A stretch of DNA of 64,000 nucleotides. It comes from Splendidivirga corallicola. Its GTDB lineage: Bacteria; Bacteroidota; Bacteroidia; Cytophagales; Cyclobacteriaceae. The number at the start of each line of letters is the position of its first letter. Within the stretch, counting starts at the first letter, position 1. Below, piece after piece: positions 45,902-55,229 of this stretch. The stretch spans positions 701,189-765,188 of the forward strand of contig JAUJEA010000002.1 in the NCBI GenBank assembly GCA_030442035.1. The letters run 5' to 3'. The notes beneath the pieces are model-generated. The model saw nothing but the letters and a program-made list of their open reading frames with translations, did no database searches and was not told where the DNA came from. The position numbers were made by a program, and so were the translations under genes.

Positions 45902-46765
45902 ATGCTGATAGAAAATGGAGTTATCGACTCAATCCACAACAATAAAAAGATATTGTTTGATTTAAGGTATTTGCCAAACCACATTAGAAAACCGATTATT
46001 ATATTCATTCACGGATTTAAAGGGTTTAAAGATTGGGGTCATTGGAACCTGATCGCTAATTACTTTGCCGAGCATGGGTTTGTTTTTATAAAAATGAATC
46101 TTTCTCACAATGGAACCACTCTGGAAAACCCTCTCGGTTTTGATGATCTTGATGCCTTTGGAAAAAATAACCATACCATTGAAATGGATGATATTGGAAG
46201 TTTGATCGATCATGTTTTTTCCAATGGACTTGAAATAGCTGAAGAAGCGTTAAATCGAAATAAAGTATATCTAATTGGACACAGCAGAGGTGGAGGTTGT
46301 GCTATTCTTAAAGCAGTAGAAGATAAAAGGGTTAGCGGTCTGGTAACATGGGCCTCTGTGGACACATTGCAACCCTCACTTGCTCCGGATGAAATTGAAT
46401 TATGGAAAAAGGAAGGTGTCAGATTTATCTATAATGGGCGGACAAAGCAGCAAATGCCTCTATATTTTCAATTATGGGAGGATATTAAGAAGAACCAGGA
46501 GCGATTCAATATTCAAAATAAAATTACACTATTGAATAAGCCCATGCTCATTTTACATGGTGATAAGGATGAAACACTACCTTTATCTATGGCTGAAAAT
46601 TTGAAACAATGGAAGTATGATGCTCAATTCAAGGTAATTAAAAATGGCAACCATACTTTCGGAGGCCAACACCCATATCCATATCAGAAGTTGCAACCAA
46701 TTACGCTGGAACTTGTAGAGGAAACGATATCATTTCTAAACAAAAAAAAGAGAGGATCCGAATGA
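45902..46765 (+). CDS. Alpha/beta hydrolase
   Basis: 287 residues. The oxyanion region is IFIHGFKGFKDWGHWN. The nucleophile elbow GHSRGGG carries the Ser, followed by Asp in LHGDKDETLP and His in KNGNHTFGG. The family is dienelactone-hydrolase- or S9-like; the lack of a signal peptide suggests a cytoplasmic esterase. The substrate is unknown. The stop codon lies in the loop of the following terminator hairpin. Confidence 0.85.
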   Translation: MLIENGVIDSIHNNKKILFDLRYLPNHIRKPIIIFIHGFKGFKDWGHWNLIANYFAEHGFVFIKMNLSHNGTTLENPLGFDDLDAFGKNNHTIEMDDIGSLIDHVFSNGLEIAEEALNRNKVYLIGHSRGGGCAILKAVEDKRVSGLVTWASVDTLQPSLAPDEIELWKKEGVRFIYNGRTKQQMPLYFQLWEDIKKNQERFNIQNKITLLNKPMLILHGDKDETLPLSMAENLKQWKYDAQFKVIKNGNHTFGGQHPYPYQKLQPITLELVEETISFLNKKKRGSE

Positions 46766-46777
46766 ATCCTCTCTTTT
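46745..46777. terminator. Bidirectional terminator between convergent genes
   Basis: AAAAAGAGAGGAT (46745-46757) pairs with ATCCTCTCTTTTT (46765-46777). The loop contains the hydrolase TGA stop. It serves the hydrolase on the plus strand and the DUF4136 gene on the minus strand. Confidence 0.85.
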
Positions 46778-46795
46778 TGTTTATTTAAATACTTT

Positions 46796-47365
46796 TTAAT
46801 TAGATTTATCATCCTCGATCGTAAATCCTTCTGCAAGAAACTGATATCTGTCAAAGATAGATCGAACTGCTCTTCTCAACGTTCTTTCTTCCTGTTGGAC
46901 GGTGCCACCAAATACACCGGAGGCGTACCCCTGCCAAATTGATCGCTCTCGCTTTCTATCGAACAACAATACCAACAAAGTCCCTTCTCTTAAGTTATAA
47001 GTGATTGGATCATATTCTTCTCCTTCTTCCTCACCGGTATCTGCCCACATTTCTATGTCGGGTTGATTGTAACCATTGAAATCGAAATCTTCATAGAAAA
47101 GTTTGTAAGATACCAACAAATTTGGCTTGTTTTCCGATAATCTGTAGCCCTGCTGCTGCATCCTTGTAGCAATGGCTCGCTCCACGATCTCGTTCCTTAA
47201 ACTGGAATCATAGTCAATTAGAGATTGTTGCACAAAATTGAAAGTTCTATAATTCTTAAACTTGCCATGATAACTATAATCGGATTCTACAAGATACTCA
47301 TTGTAGTCCAGGCAGCCTGTTAACAGTAATACTGCAAGCGTTGAGATTAAAGCATAGGTTCTCAT
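46796..47365 (-). CDS. DUF4136 domain lipoprotein
   Basis: 189 residues. Signal peptide with lipobox (LLLTGC, Cys about 18). The body matches DUF4136: YSYHGKFKNYRTFNFVQQ and RMQQQGYRLSENKPNLLVSYKLF, then a Gly/Glu-rich segment and GTLLVLLFDRKRERSIWQG. DUF4136 proteins are periplasmic-side outer-membrane lipoproteins of unknown function. Single gene; an AT-rich region precedes it. Confidence 0.85.
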   Translation of the reverse strand: MRTYALISTLAVLLLTGCLDYNEYLVESDYSYHGKFKNYRTFNFVQQSLIDYDSSLRNEIVERAIATRMQQQGYRLSENKPNLLVSYKLFYEDFDFNGYNQPDIEMWADTGEEEGEEYDPITYNLREGTLLVLLFDRKRERSIWQGYASGVFGGTVQQEERTLRRAVRSIFDRYQFLAEGFTIEDDKSN

Positions 47366-47971
47366 AATTTTAATTTAAAATATAATAACAAAATTTTCTT
47401 TAATATGTTCATAATAATAGTTCAACTCTCTAAAAAATGTTCTTGCGAACGGGGCTGGATGAGTGGACTTTTACGAAAGTTATTATTTGCCCCAGAATAA
47501 TTATAATCCTATTTCGATCATAATTTACATTGTACATAAATCATTCATAATTGAATGAAATTTGGTCGTAAAAGTAACCGAGCATCCAAATTTTTTACAC
47601 ACAACCCAATCCAAGCGAATGAATATTAGTATGAAACATTTTGTTTCTTGAACTGTAGCCAACTGAAAGAACGTATCGGAGGCATTGTAGAGTTAGCACA
47701 GTTTATCGAATCAAAAATTCGTTATCTTCACAGTAAGGAGCTGTTATAAAGAAATCAATAGTTCAATATCCCCCTAAATACCCACACCAAGCAGTTCCTA
47801 TTAAAATCTTCTATCGCAGTACCACTTCCCAAAATACGAAAAGGTCAAACAAAAGTCAATAAATAATTGTCACAAGCCGGTAACAATCAAGAAAATAGCA
47901 TCAGGAATTGCTAAAAAAACATCGAAGAAAAGCGCATTAACTTGCTGGAAAAACCTGCAAATGGAAAGTAA
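47366..47971. other. Non-coding stretch with one short coding-like frame
   Basis: About 600 bases without a convincing gene. A plus-strand frame of 39 codons (47630-47749) ends QLKERIGGIVELAQFIESKI then RYLHSKELL and stop; it has no start codon and may be the end of a lost gene, or chance. Confidence 0.4.
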
Positions 47972-47980
47972 AAGTACATT

Positions 47981-48037
47981 TTTTTCAAAAACAAAAGACC
48001 CTGTATGAGTCATACGGGGTCTTTTGTTTTTGAAAAA
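47981..48037. terminator. 28-bp hairpin terminator of the malate dehydrogenase gene
   Basis: Left arm 47981-48008 and right arm 48010-48037 pair over 28 positions with a single G-U, with A/T tracts at both ends. It starts 36 bases after the mdh stop. Unusually long; effective in both directions. Confidence 0.8.
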
Positions 48038-48072
48038 GTATGTTTAAACTTTTTTTATTTTTTCTTTGTCAA

Positions 48073-49002
48073 CTATGACATTTTATCAAGAACCTCCATC
48101 ACTTCTGCTACATGTCCTCTTGATATTTCCAAATCGGCCTTTTCCTTTTCATTCAAATCAAGTTCGATCACTTTTTCTATGCCATTTTTACCCAGAATGA
48201 CAGGTACGCCCAAATAGCAATTATCAATACCGTATTCTCCTTCCAGTTTTACACAAACAGGAAAAACTCTTCTTTGATCCTTCACAATCGCCTCAACCAT
48301 CTGAGCTGCCGCCGAACCTGGTGCATACCAGGCAGAAGTACCCATGAGCTTAACCAGTTCTCCTCCGCCTGTTTTTGTTCTTTGAATGATAGCCTCAAGC
48401 GTTTCAGAGTCAATTAATTCTGTTACAGGAATGCCACCTACCGTGGTATATCTTGGCAATGGAACCATGGTATCGCCATGGCCACCCATTAACACGGCCT
48501 GAATATCCTTTGGAGAAACATTTAGTGCTTCGGCTAAAAATGATCTGTAACGTGCAGTATCTAAAATACCTGCCATACCCATGACCTTATTTCTGGATTT
48601 TCCTGAAATCAGATGTGCCTGATAGGTCATCACATCCAAAGGGTTTGATACAATAATGATAATAGCATCCGGAGAATGTTTGATGACATTTTCAGTTACT
48701 ATTTTTACAATGCCGGCGTTTGTTTCAATCAAATCATCTCTGGTCATACCGGGTTTCCTGGGTAATCCAGAAGTAATCACAACAACGTCGGAGCCTGCTG
48801 TTTTAGAATAATCGTTGGTCGAACCGATTGTCCTGGTATCATATAGATTGATCGGAGATTTTTCCCATATATCTAATGCCTTTCCTTCGGCCAAACCTTC
48901 TTTTATATCTACTAAAACCACTTCATTGGCTACTTCTCTATAAGCGAGAACGTCAGCGCAGGTAGCCCCAACATTTCCTGCTCCTACTACTGTTACTTTC
49001 AT
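48073..49002 (-). CDS. mdh: Malate dehydrogenase (LDH-like type)
   Basis: 309 residues, normal for the LDH-like MDH group. The NAD-binding loop is VVGAGNVGATCADVL. The Arg-rich substrate loop is GLPRKPGMTRDDL, and the catalytic His is in GGHGDTMVPLPRY. It interconverts malate and oxaloacetate in the TCA cycle. A -7-like TATCTTAG at 49049-49056 (minus strand) lies about 47 bases ahead of the start. Monocistronic. Confidence 0.95.
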   Translation of the reverse strand: MKVTVVGAGNVGATCADVLAYREVANEVVLVDIKEGLAEGKALDIWEKSPINLYDTRTIGSTNDYSKTAGSDVVVITSGLPRKPGMTRDDLIETNAGIVKIVTENVIKHSPDAIIIIVSNPLDVMTYQAHLISGKSRNKVMGMAGILDTARYRSFLAEALNVSPKDIQAVLMGGHGDTMVPLPRYTTVGGIPVTELIDSETLEAIIQRTKTGGGELVKLMGTSAWYAPGSAAAQMVEAIVKDQRRVFPVCVKLEGEYGIDNCYLGVPVILGKNGIEKVIELDLNEKEKADLEISRGHVAEVMEVLDKMS

Positions 49003-49191
49003 ATTATCGATTGTATTTTAAAGGATTGAAGAATAATTTTTTGAGTCGCTAAGATACCAATAAGCTGTTTATAAATAAAGCTTATAGGGCCGTTTTAAGA
49101 GTGATTTGTGTCATATTAAATACATTAATATTTATAAAAAATTTGAATAGCCAATAATTCAGTCTATATACCACCCACACAATTCTCAAAA

Positions 49192-50049
49192 CTATGTAAC
49201 TTCGGCATTTTCAATCAGTTCCAGTGCCCAATTTTCAATCTCTTCCGAACCTTTAACAACAAAATCTTGTCCTATACCAACTGTTTGAATTTGACAATGA
49301 CCATTGGTTAATCTAAACTTCTTCTCATTTGCATGCCTGCTGATTTCCGTACCGAAACTAGGATGAAAGAAATCCGGAAGTTCCCATTGACTTTTTGGGA
49401 ATCCGGTTCTGGTTAAAACCAAACTGTCATCATATTTAAAAGTTCCTGCCTTGTATTGGGATTGCTCATTGTTACCTCCTGAAATGAAAACAGCATTTTC
49501 TTTCCCATAGTTATTTTGAAAATGTGGATGTTCCAATGCCCAGTTTAATTTTTGTTCACAACCTTTTAATTCTTCAGGGGACATTCCTCCTAGCTGAAAA
49601 ACATCGGCAATTTTCAAATAACCAAAAATAATGTGTCTTTCATAATCCTTTTCAAAACGAAGTTTTCCCTGGTAATCAAAGCATGTCCTTTTAAAAGAAC
49701 CAAAAAACAAAAAGATATCACCGGGTTCAACAAGTCTGTTGAATAAATGCTTATTAGCCGCCCCGTGCTGACCAAATATTGGCCTCCAATCCTCGTTTCT
49801 TTTAAGAGTACCCTTATCCAAATCAGGATCCAGATGACATAGACCGGTATCAGGTATTTTTAAGCCGAGTTCCAGCATCAACTGTTCATAGTTTCTATCT
49901 TTTTCGTATTCCAATTGCTTATAAGGGATCCCTTTTTCACCATCACCCGCAGGGATTGGAATGGATAGCAATCGTCCATCAGGTAATATTGGGCTTGCTC
50001 CTCCCCCATAGCTACTATCAAAACCTTTCCTGCTAAAAATAATTTTCAT
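49192..50049 (-). CDS. Nucleotide modification associated domain 3 (Nmad3)-like protein
   Basis: 285 residues. The N-terminal KIIFSRKGFDSSYGGGASPI with SIPIP and FLFFGSFKRT in the middle resemble the Nmad3 domain, a family proposed by comparative genomics to act with modified DNA bases and often found in phage or defence loci. I recall this pattern rather than having searched it. Here it stands alone between mdh and an MFS gene with no modification enzyme nearby. The protein has no signal peptide or membrane helix. Function unknown. Confidence 0.65.
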   Translation of the reverse strand: MKIIFSRKGFDSSYGGGASPILPDGRLLSIPIPAGDGEKGIPYKQLEYEKDRNYEQLMLELGLKIPDTGLCHLDPDLDKGTLKRNEDWRPIFGQHGAANKHLFNRLVEPGDIFLFFGSFKRTCFDYQGKLRFEKDYERHIIFGYLKIADVFQLGGMSPEELKGCEQKLNWALEHPHFQNNYGKENAVFISGGNNEQSQYKAGTFKYDDSLVLTRTGFPKSQWELPDFFHPSFGTEISRHANEKKFRLTNGHCQIQTVGIGQDFVVKGSEEIENWALELIENAEVT

Positions 50050-50171
50050 TTCTCTAAAATTTACTACTCATTTCATGTCAAAAGTGAGGTAATACAAACC
50101 TGAAGCATCCTGGTCTTTAACTTTTGAGTTTTGGTCTTTTTAAATCCAGGCCGAATTTACACAATATTATC

Positions 50172-50179
50172 TACCTTTG
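50172..50179 (+). promoter_or_regulatory. Probable -7 element of the MFS transporter promoter
   Basis: TACCTTTG is an exact TAnnTTTG match. It would start transcription near 50186, about 11 bases before ATG 50197, and so argues against the in-frame TTG at 50188 as start. Confidence 0.55.
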
Positions 50180-50196
50180 CCGCTTAGTTGAGACTC

Positions 50197-51378
50197 ATGC
50201 AACAAAAGGGACAAAAAGTATATACCACACAGTTTTGGTTATTATGTGCAAGTTCAACATTGTTCTTTGCCAGCTTTAATATGATTATTCCCGAATTGCC
50301 TGATTATCTCACCCGTTTGGGTGGAGAAGATTACAAAGGTCTTTTCATTTCACTTTTTACGCTCACCGCCGGCTTATCCAGGCCATTTAGTGGGAAACTG
50401 GCAGACAAAGTTGGCCGAATTCCCGTAATGATCATCGGGTCAGTGGTTTGTGTCATATGCGGATTGTTATATCCTGTTCTCAGCACTGTATTAGGGTTTT
50501 TATTGCTTAGGTTCTTTCATGGTTTTTCAACCGGATTTAAGCCTACCGGTACTACTTCTTATGTGGCAGATATTGTACCAACGCATCGGCGAGGGGAAGC
50601 CATGGGTGTGATCGCATTTTGTGGCACATTCGGTATGGCTTTAGGGCCAGCCATAGGAAGTGAAATAGCAGCTCAATTCTCAACCATCGTTATGTTTTAT
50701 TGTTCATCGGTACTGGCCCTATTTTCTGTTTTAGTATTGATTGGAATGAAGGAAACATTGCAAAACAGGCATCAGCCTTCCCTTTCATTGCTTAAAATTT
50801 CCAAAGATGATGTCTATGAGCCCAGAGTTCTCGCACCTGCCATTGTAATGATGTTTGCCGTATTCTCCTTTGGTATGATCCTTACAATAATCCCTGATTT
50901 CAGTGTGCATCTTGGGATCAAGAATAAAGGACTTTTTTACACATATTTTACTGTTGCATCGCTTCTAATAAGATTCCTGGCAGGAAAAGCTTCCGACAGG
51001 TTTGGAAGGGAAGTTGTGCTCAAAATTTCCTCATTCACCATGGTAATAGCCATGACCTTCTTGGGATTGGTGGATAGTTATGCCGGATTCATTATAGGTG
51101 CTGTTCTATTCGGGATTGCGACCGGAATGAACTCCCCTATCATTTTCGCCTGGACCATAGATCTTAGTCATGAGAAACACCGCGGAAGGGCCATGGCAAC
51201 CGTTTACATCGCATTGGAGATTGGTATTGGTTGTGGCGCTTTTTTTTCCGCCCTGATTCTCAACAATGATCCTTCCAGATTTACCATCACTTTTTGGACA
51301 GGTGCACTGATGTCGCTGATTGCCTTTTCATATTTGGTATATCATACCAGGAGTAAGCGACATTTGATTAATTCATAG
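50197..51378 (+). CDS. MFS transporter
   Basis: 393 residues from ATG 50197, with 12 membrane helices. The first cytoplasmic motif is RPFSGKLADKVGRIPVMIIG, and the second-half copy is FLAGKASDRFGREVV. FFHGFSTGFKPTGTTSYVADI is the central conserved loop. It resembles drug or sugar efflux members of the family. The substrate cannot be read from sequence. The signal-less N-terminus starts QQKGQKVYTTQFW. Confidence 0.88.
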   Translation: MQQKGQKVYTTQFWLLCASSTLFFASFNMIIPELPDYLTRLGGEDYKGLFISLFTLTAGLSRPFSGKLADKVGRIPVMIIGSVVCVICGLLYPVLSTVLGFLLLRFFHGFSTGFKPTGTTSYVADIVPTHRRGEAMGVIAFCGTFGMALGPAIGSEIAAQFSTIVMFYCSSVLALFSVLVLIGMKETLQNRHQPSLSLLKISKDDVYEPRVLAPAIVMMFAVFSFGMILTIIPDFSVHLGIKNKGLFYTYFTVASLLIRFLAGKASDRFGREVVLKISSFTMVIAMTFLGLVDSYAGFIIGAVLFGIATGMNSPIIFAWTIDLSHEKHRGRAMATVYIALEIGIGCGAFFSALILNNDPSRFTITFWTGALMSLIAFSYLVYHTRSKRHLINS

Positions 51379-51530
51379 CTTTGTTCCTATATCAAGTAGA
51401 AAAGTGCTAAAGTTTGTAAATGCGAAAGTTAAGTATTTGATTCTTTCCGTTGATCTGTCAATAAGGTTAAGAAAAGTGATGCCTCCCTGTCCAATTCTAT
51501 TATTTGGGAAATTGCCCTTTGAGGAAGAAC

Positions 51531-52040
51531 TTAAGGTTTGTTCTCTTCCTTCTCTTCTAATATTTGTTCGGCAGCATCCTTCATCATAGGAACCACTAAA
51601 GGCAGTGTTGCACTATTGTTTCGAAGAAGATTCATCATCTTGTTTAAATCCTGGATCGTTAAATCATCCACAATGAAAGCTCTGAGTCTTTGTTTTTCAT
51701 GCTCACTTATGGCCATCTTATCTGTCAAAACCTCTGCAAAATCTAAAGTACTTTGCACTTCCGTATCAAAAGTTTCAATCAAACGCTTTACATCAGAGAC
51801 TTCTATTCTTTGAATCACAGCAACCGCTTCATCTTTTGTGAAATTTGCTCTTTCGAGTACTTCTGGTACTTTCTCGATCCCTTTTTGAATTGTTTTTTTT
51901 GTCTCTTCTGATATGAACATGGATTTGTTATCGGATCTTATGGCATCCACCATAGCTCCTGGTACATAGTACCGGGCCACCAGCACAAGTCCGATAACAA
52001 GTACAATCAATATCAGGAAAAGTTTAAAACAACCTTTCAT
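51531..52040 (-). CDS. Hypothetical membrane-anchored protein, 169 aa
   Basis: An N-terminal membrane helix (about 5-23, FLILIVLVIGLVLVARYYV) precedes a mostly helical, charged domain with several amphipathic helices (TKKTIQKGIEKVPEVLERAN, SDVKRLIETFDTEVQSTL). I do not recognise the family. It lies 92 bases downstream of pntB on the same strand, but an inverted repeat (52060-52123) separates them. Real coding is supported by length, codon bias and the signal anchor. Confidence 0.65.
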   Translation of the reverse strand: MKGCFKLFLILIVLVIGLVLVARYYVPGAMVDAIRSDNKSMFISEETKKTIQKGIEKVPEVLERANFTKDEAVAVIQRIEVSDVKRLIETFDTEVQSTLDFAEVLTDKMAISEHEKQRLRAFIVDDLTIQDLNKMMNLLRNNSATLPLVVPMMKDAAEQILEEKEENKP

Positions 52041-52059
52041 AAATCAAAATGAGAAGTGT

Positions 52060-52123
52060 TGAGGTGTTTGAATATTGAACGAAAAAGCATTTCAAGTCTA
52101 ACATGCAACGCTCAAACACCTCA
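52060..52123. repeat. Inverted repeat between pntB and the 169-aa gene
   Basis: TGAGGTGTTTGA (52060-52071) pairs with TCAAACACCTCA (52112-52123), a perfect 12-bp stem with a 40-base loop. It may act as a terminator or mRNA stability element; related sequences lie at 8674-8702 and 57258-57270. Confidence 0.5.
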
Positions 52124-52132
52124 CCTTATTAG

Positions 52133-53524
52133 CTAGGCATTGCCAACTTCTTCGATCAGTTTTTGTATGGAGCTTTTGGCATCTCCAAACAGCATTTTGG
52201 TTTTATCACCAAAGAACAAAGGATTCTGAATTCCGGCATAACCAGGATTCATACTTCTTTTCAGGACAACCACATTTTTAGCAAGTTCAACATCCAATAT
52301 CGGCATGCCGTATATTGGACTGCTACTATCCTCTTTAGCTGCAGGATTCACGACGTCATTAGCACCTACTACTAACACAACGTCGGTAGTTGGAAATTCA
52401 TTGTTAGCATCTTCAAGTTCCAGTAATTTAGGGTAAGGCACATCTGCCTCTGCCAACAATACATTCATATGTCCAGGCATTCTACCCGCTACAGGGTGTA
52501 TGGCATATTTAACATCCACTCCTTCGGACTCCAGTCTTTTTTCCAATTCATGGCAAGTATGCTGCGCCTGGGCAACTGCCAATCCATATCCGGGAACAAT
52601 GATAACCTTTTGAGAGTACTTCAGCATAATGGAGGTGTCATTGTGATTAGCTTCTTTAACAACCTCTTCTCTGCCACTCCCGGAAGTTCCACCGCCGCTA
52701 CTTGAGAATCCTCCAATGATCACATTTATCAGAGAACGATTCATTGCCTGACACATGAGTACTGTAAGAATAGTACCGGAAGCACCAACTAGAATACCAC
52801 CGAAGATCATTACCTCGTTATCATAAATCAAACCGGCGAGGGCGGCACCAATACCGGTGAAAGAGTTAAGCAAAGATATTACCACAGGCATGTCTCCACC
52901 TCCTATAGGAGTAACGAAGGTAACTCCGTATATAAGAGAAAGTGCCAATAGAATAACTACCAGGTTAAAATCCAACTCAGGCTGCATCAACAAATAGGCA
53001 CCAACACCAATATTCAACAAAAGCATAATACTGTTGACCACTTGGGGTGCCGGCAATACTAATGAATCTCTTAGGAATCCCTGTAGTTTACCATAAGCTA
53101 TAAATGATCCGGTAAATGAAATGCTTCCTATAAACAAAGCAAAAACGGTAGTTAGCATTTGTCCATTCAAAGGATCCGCACCCGAGGGATAATTGTAAAA
53201 CTCTACAATGGATATCAACATGGTGCTTGCACCACCCAAACCATTAAAGAGTGAAACCATCTCAGGCATAGCTGTCATTTTAACTTTTTTTGCAACTGTC
53301 ATCCCAATGGCCGCCCCAACAATAACACTGAGAATGATCCACGTATAGTTATTGCTGGCATTTTCCATGGGGTAGACAATAGTGATTAGAATCGCCAAAC
53401 CCATGCCACTGGCAGCAATTAAGTTCCCTTTTCTGGCTGTATCAGGAGACCCCAGACGTTTGAGCCCTACAATAAAAAGTATGATGCTAACCAGGTATAT
53501 ATAATTTAGAATAATTGTATTCAC
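52133..53524 (-). CDS. pntB: NAD(P)(+) transhydrogenase subunit beta
   Basis: 463 residues. Nine or so membrane helices (about 5-270) are followed by the NADP-binding domain III (about 285-463): VIIVPGYGLAVAQAQHTCHE, KYAIHPVAGRMPGHMNVLLA, DVVLVVGANDVVNP and MNPGYAGIQNPLFF. With the two alpha polypeptides it couples hydride transfer from NADH to NADP with proton flow across the inner membrane, making NADPH. It is the last of three pnt genes, 21 bp after the small subunit. Confidence 0.96.
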   Translation of the reverse strand: MNTIILNYIYLVSIILFIVGLKRLGSPDTARKGNLIAASGMGLAILITIVYPMENASNNYTWIILSVIVGAAIGMTVAKKVKMTAMPEMVSLFNGLGGASTMLISIVEFYNYPSGADPLNGQMLTTVFALFIGSISFTGSFIAYGKLQGFLRDSLVLPAPQVVNSIMLLLNIGVGAYLLMQPELDFNLVVILLALSLIYGVTFVTPIGGGDMPVVISLLNSFTGIGAALAGLIYDNEVMIFGGILVGASGTILTVLMCQAMNRSLINVIIGGFSSSGGGTSGSGREEVVKEANHNDTSIMLKYSQKVIIVPGYGLAVAQAQHTCHELEKRLESEGVDVKYAIHPVAGRMPGHMNVLLAEADVPYPKLLELEDANNEFPTTDVVLVVGANDVVNPAAKEDSSSPIYGMPILDVELAKNVVVLKRSMNPGYAGIQNPLFFGDKTKMLFGDAKSSIQKLIEEVGNA

Positions 53525-53545
53525 TTCATCAAAATTTAGAGGTTC

Positions 53546-53857
53546 TTACTTCTTTTTCTTTTTGAACATATCCAGCATACGGTCCGTTACAGCGTATCCA
53601 CCAACCACGTTGATGCTGGCCAGCACAATACCCAATGAACCCAGTCCCATCACCAAAAAATCACCCGGATCTGCCTGTCTGATCAATACAATAGCTCCGA
53701 TAATTACCACTCCACTAATTGCATTGGCACCTGACATCAATGGTGTATGCAATACTGTCGGAACCTTTGATATAATCTCCATACCTAAAAAAGAAGCAAA
53801 TACCAGCAGGTATATCATAGTGACATTTTCACCCAAGAAATGTAAAACCTGTTCCAT
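53546..53857 (-). CDS. NAD(P) transhydrogenase subunit alpha, membrane part (PntAA2 type)
   Basis: 103 residues with three or four membrane helices (about 14-32, 41-60, 68-92): VLHTPLMSGANAISGVVIIG is the conserved stretch. It corresponds to the C-terminal domain II part of PntA, encoded separately as in many Bacteroidota and Rhodospirillum. It starts 30 bases after the NAD-binding subunit stop and ends 21 bases before pntB. Confidence 0.92.
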   Translation of the reverse strand: MEQVLHFLGENVTMIYLLVFASFLGMEIISKVPTVLHTPLMSGANAISGVVIIGAIVLIRQADPGDFLVMGLGSLGIVLASINVVGGYAVTDRMLDMFKKKKK

Positions 53858-53887
53858 ATCTTTTATATTTTAAAAATTAACATCTGA

Positions 53888-54991
53888 TTAATTATTCCCA
53901 TAGCGGATTGTTCCTTCCAACACAATACAGCTTGAGGTAGCAATCTCATTTTCCATATCATAATTGGCTTCTCCCTCTTTCAGAATAACCTTTAAAAAGT
54001 TATGCATATTCTTGCTGTAAAGCTGGCTGGCATGTTGGGACACTTCAGCGGCTAAATTAGAGCTGCCAATAATGGTAACTCCATTATGATTAATGATTTC
54101 CTCATCTTTGGTCAGTTCACAATTTCCACCTGTTGATGAAGCCAGGTCAACAATTACTGCGCCGGATTTCATCTGATCAACCGTTTCTTTTGTCACTAAC
54201 AGTGGAGCAGGTTTACCTCTCAACTGAGCAGTAGTGATCACAACATCAGCCTTGGAAGCTTTTTCCTGGATCAATTCACGTTGTTTTTGTTTATACTCTT
54301 CCGACTGTTCTACAGCATACCCTCCAGCTGCGGTATCATCAGTAGCTCCTTCGACCATGACAAATTTAGCGCCTAAGCTTTCGACCTCTTCTTTAGCAGC
54401 CAACCTGGTATCAAATGCTTCCACCACAGCACCATTTCTTTTGGCAGTGGCAATAGCCTGTAGTCCGGCTACTCCAGCCCCCAGTATCAAAACTTTTGCA
54501 GGAGGTATACTTCCGGCAGCGGTAGTGAGCATAGGAAAATAGCGTGGCAAATAATCTGTTGCCTTCAATACTGCTTTGTAACCTGCCACTGAAGCCTGAG
54601 ATGACAGCACATCCATAGCCTGTGCCAGGGTAATTCTAGGAATCATGTCCATACTGAATGCAGTCAGGCCATGTTTGGAGATTTTGTCCAGAATTGAATC
54701 ATCTGCAAAAGGCTGAAAAAGTGAAACGACCGTTACTCCCTTCGATAGTTTTGCTAATTCCTCTTCGCTTAACGGATGAATTGAAATGATCAGATTGGCA
54801 CTCTTAAATACCTCATCCCGACTAACAATTTTGGCTCCCGCTTCAGTATAGTCGGCATCACTGAATGAGGATGACTTCCCAGCCAGTGTTTCTACATAAA
54901 CTTCATTTTTTTCTTCAACCAGTTTCTTTACAATGTCCGGAATAATAGAGACTCGTCCATCTTGAGTTTCTTTCGGTATACCTATGTGCAT
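53888..54991 (-). CDS. pntA: NAD(P) transhydrogenase subunit alpha, NAD-binding part (PntAA1 type)
   Basis: 367 residues, alanine dehydrogenase/PNT fold. The N-terminal lobe begins GIPKETQDGRVSIIPDIV. The NAD site contains VLILGAGVAGLQAIATAKRNGAVVEAFD, followed by KADVVITTAQLRGKPAPLLV. It is the soluble domain I of the transhydrogenase. The three genes lie in the order alpha1, alpha2, beta on the minus strand. A -7-like TATCTTTC is at 55078-55085, in the region before the start. Confidence 0.95.
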   Translation of the reverse strand: MHIGIPKETQDGRVSIIPDIVKKLVEEKNEVYVETLAGKSSSFSDADYTEAGAKIVSRDEVFKSANLIISIHPLSEEELAKLSKGVTVVSLFQPFADDSILDKISKHGLTAFSMDMIPRITLAQAMDVLSSQASVAGYKAVLKATDYLPRYFPMLTTAAGSIPPAKVLILGAGVAGLQAIATAKRNGAVVEAFDTRLAAKEEVESLGAKFVMVEGATDDTAAGGYAVEQSEEYKQKQRELIQEKASKADVVITTAQLRGKPAPLLVTKETVDQMKSGAVIVDLASSTGGNCELTKDEEIINHNGVTIIGSSNLAAEVSQHASQLYSKNMHNFLKVILKEGEANYDMENEIATSSCIVLEGTIRYGNN

Positions 54992-55229
54992 GTTGATATA
55001 AATTAATTAAAAATGGAAGCTTTATTAAGCAGCTCATTTTCAATGACTTCAATCGATGATCTCCAAAAATGAGCCCGGAAAGATAGGAAAAGCAATATTT
55101 ATTAAGAAGCATACAGTTTACTAATGAAAAATTTTTATTGCCTATATAATTTTAAGATTTTTTTTTGAATAAAAATGCAACTTATTCAATTTTCGCGCAT
55201 CTTTTTTAAAAAAATAACAAAGTACTATT

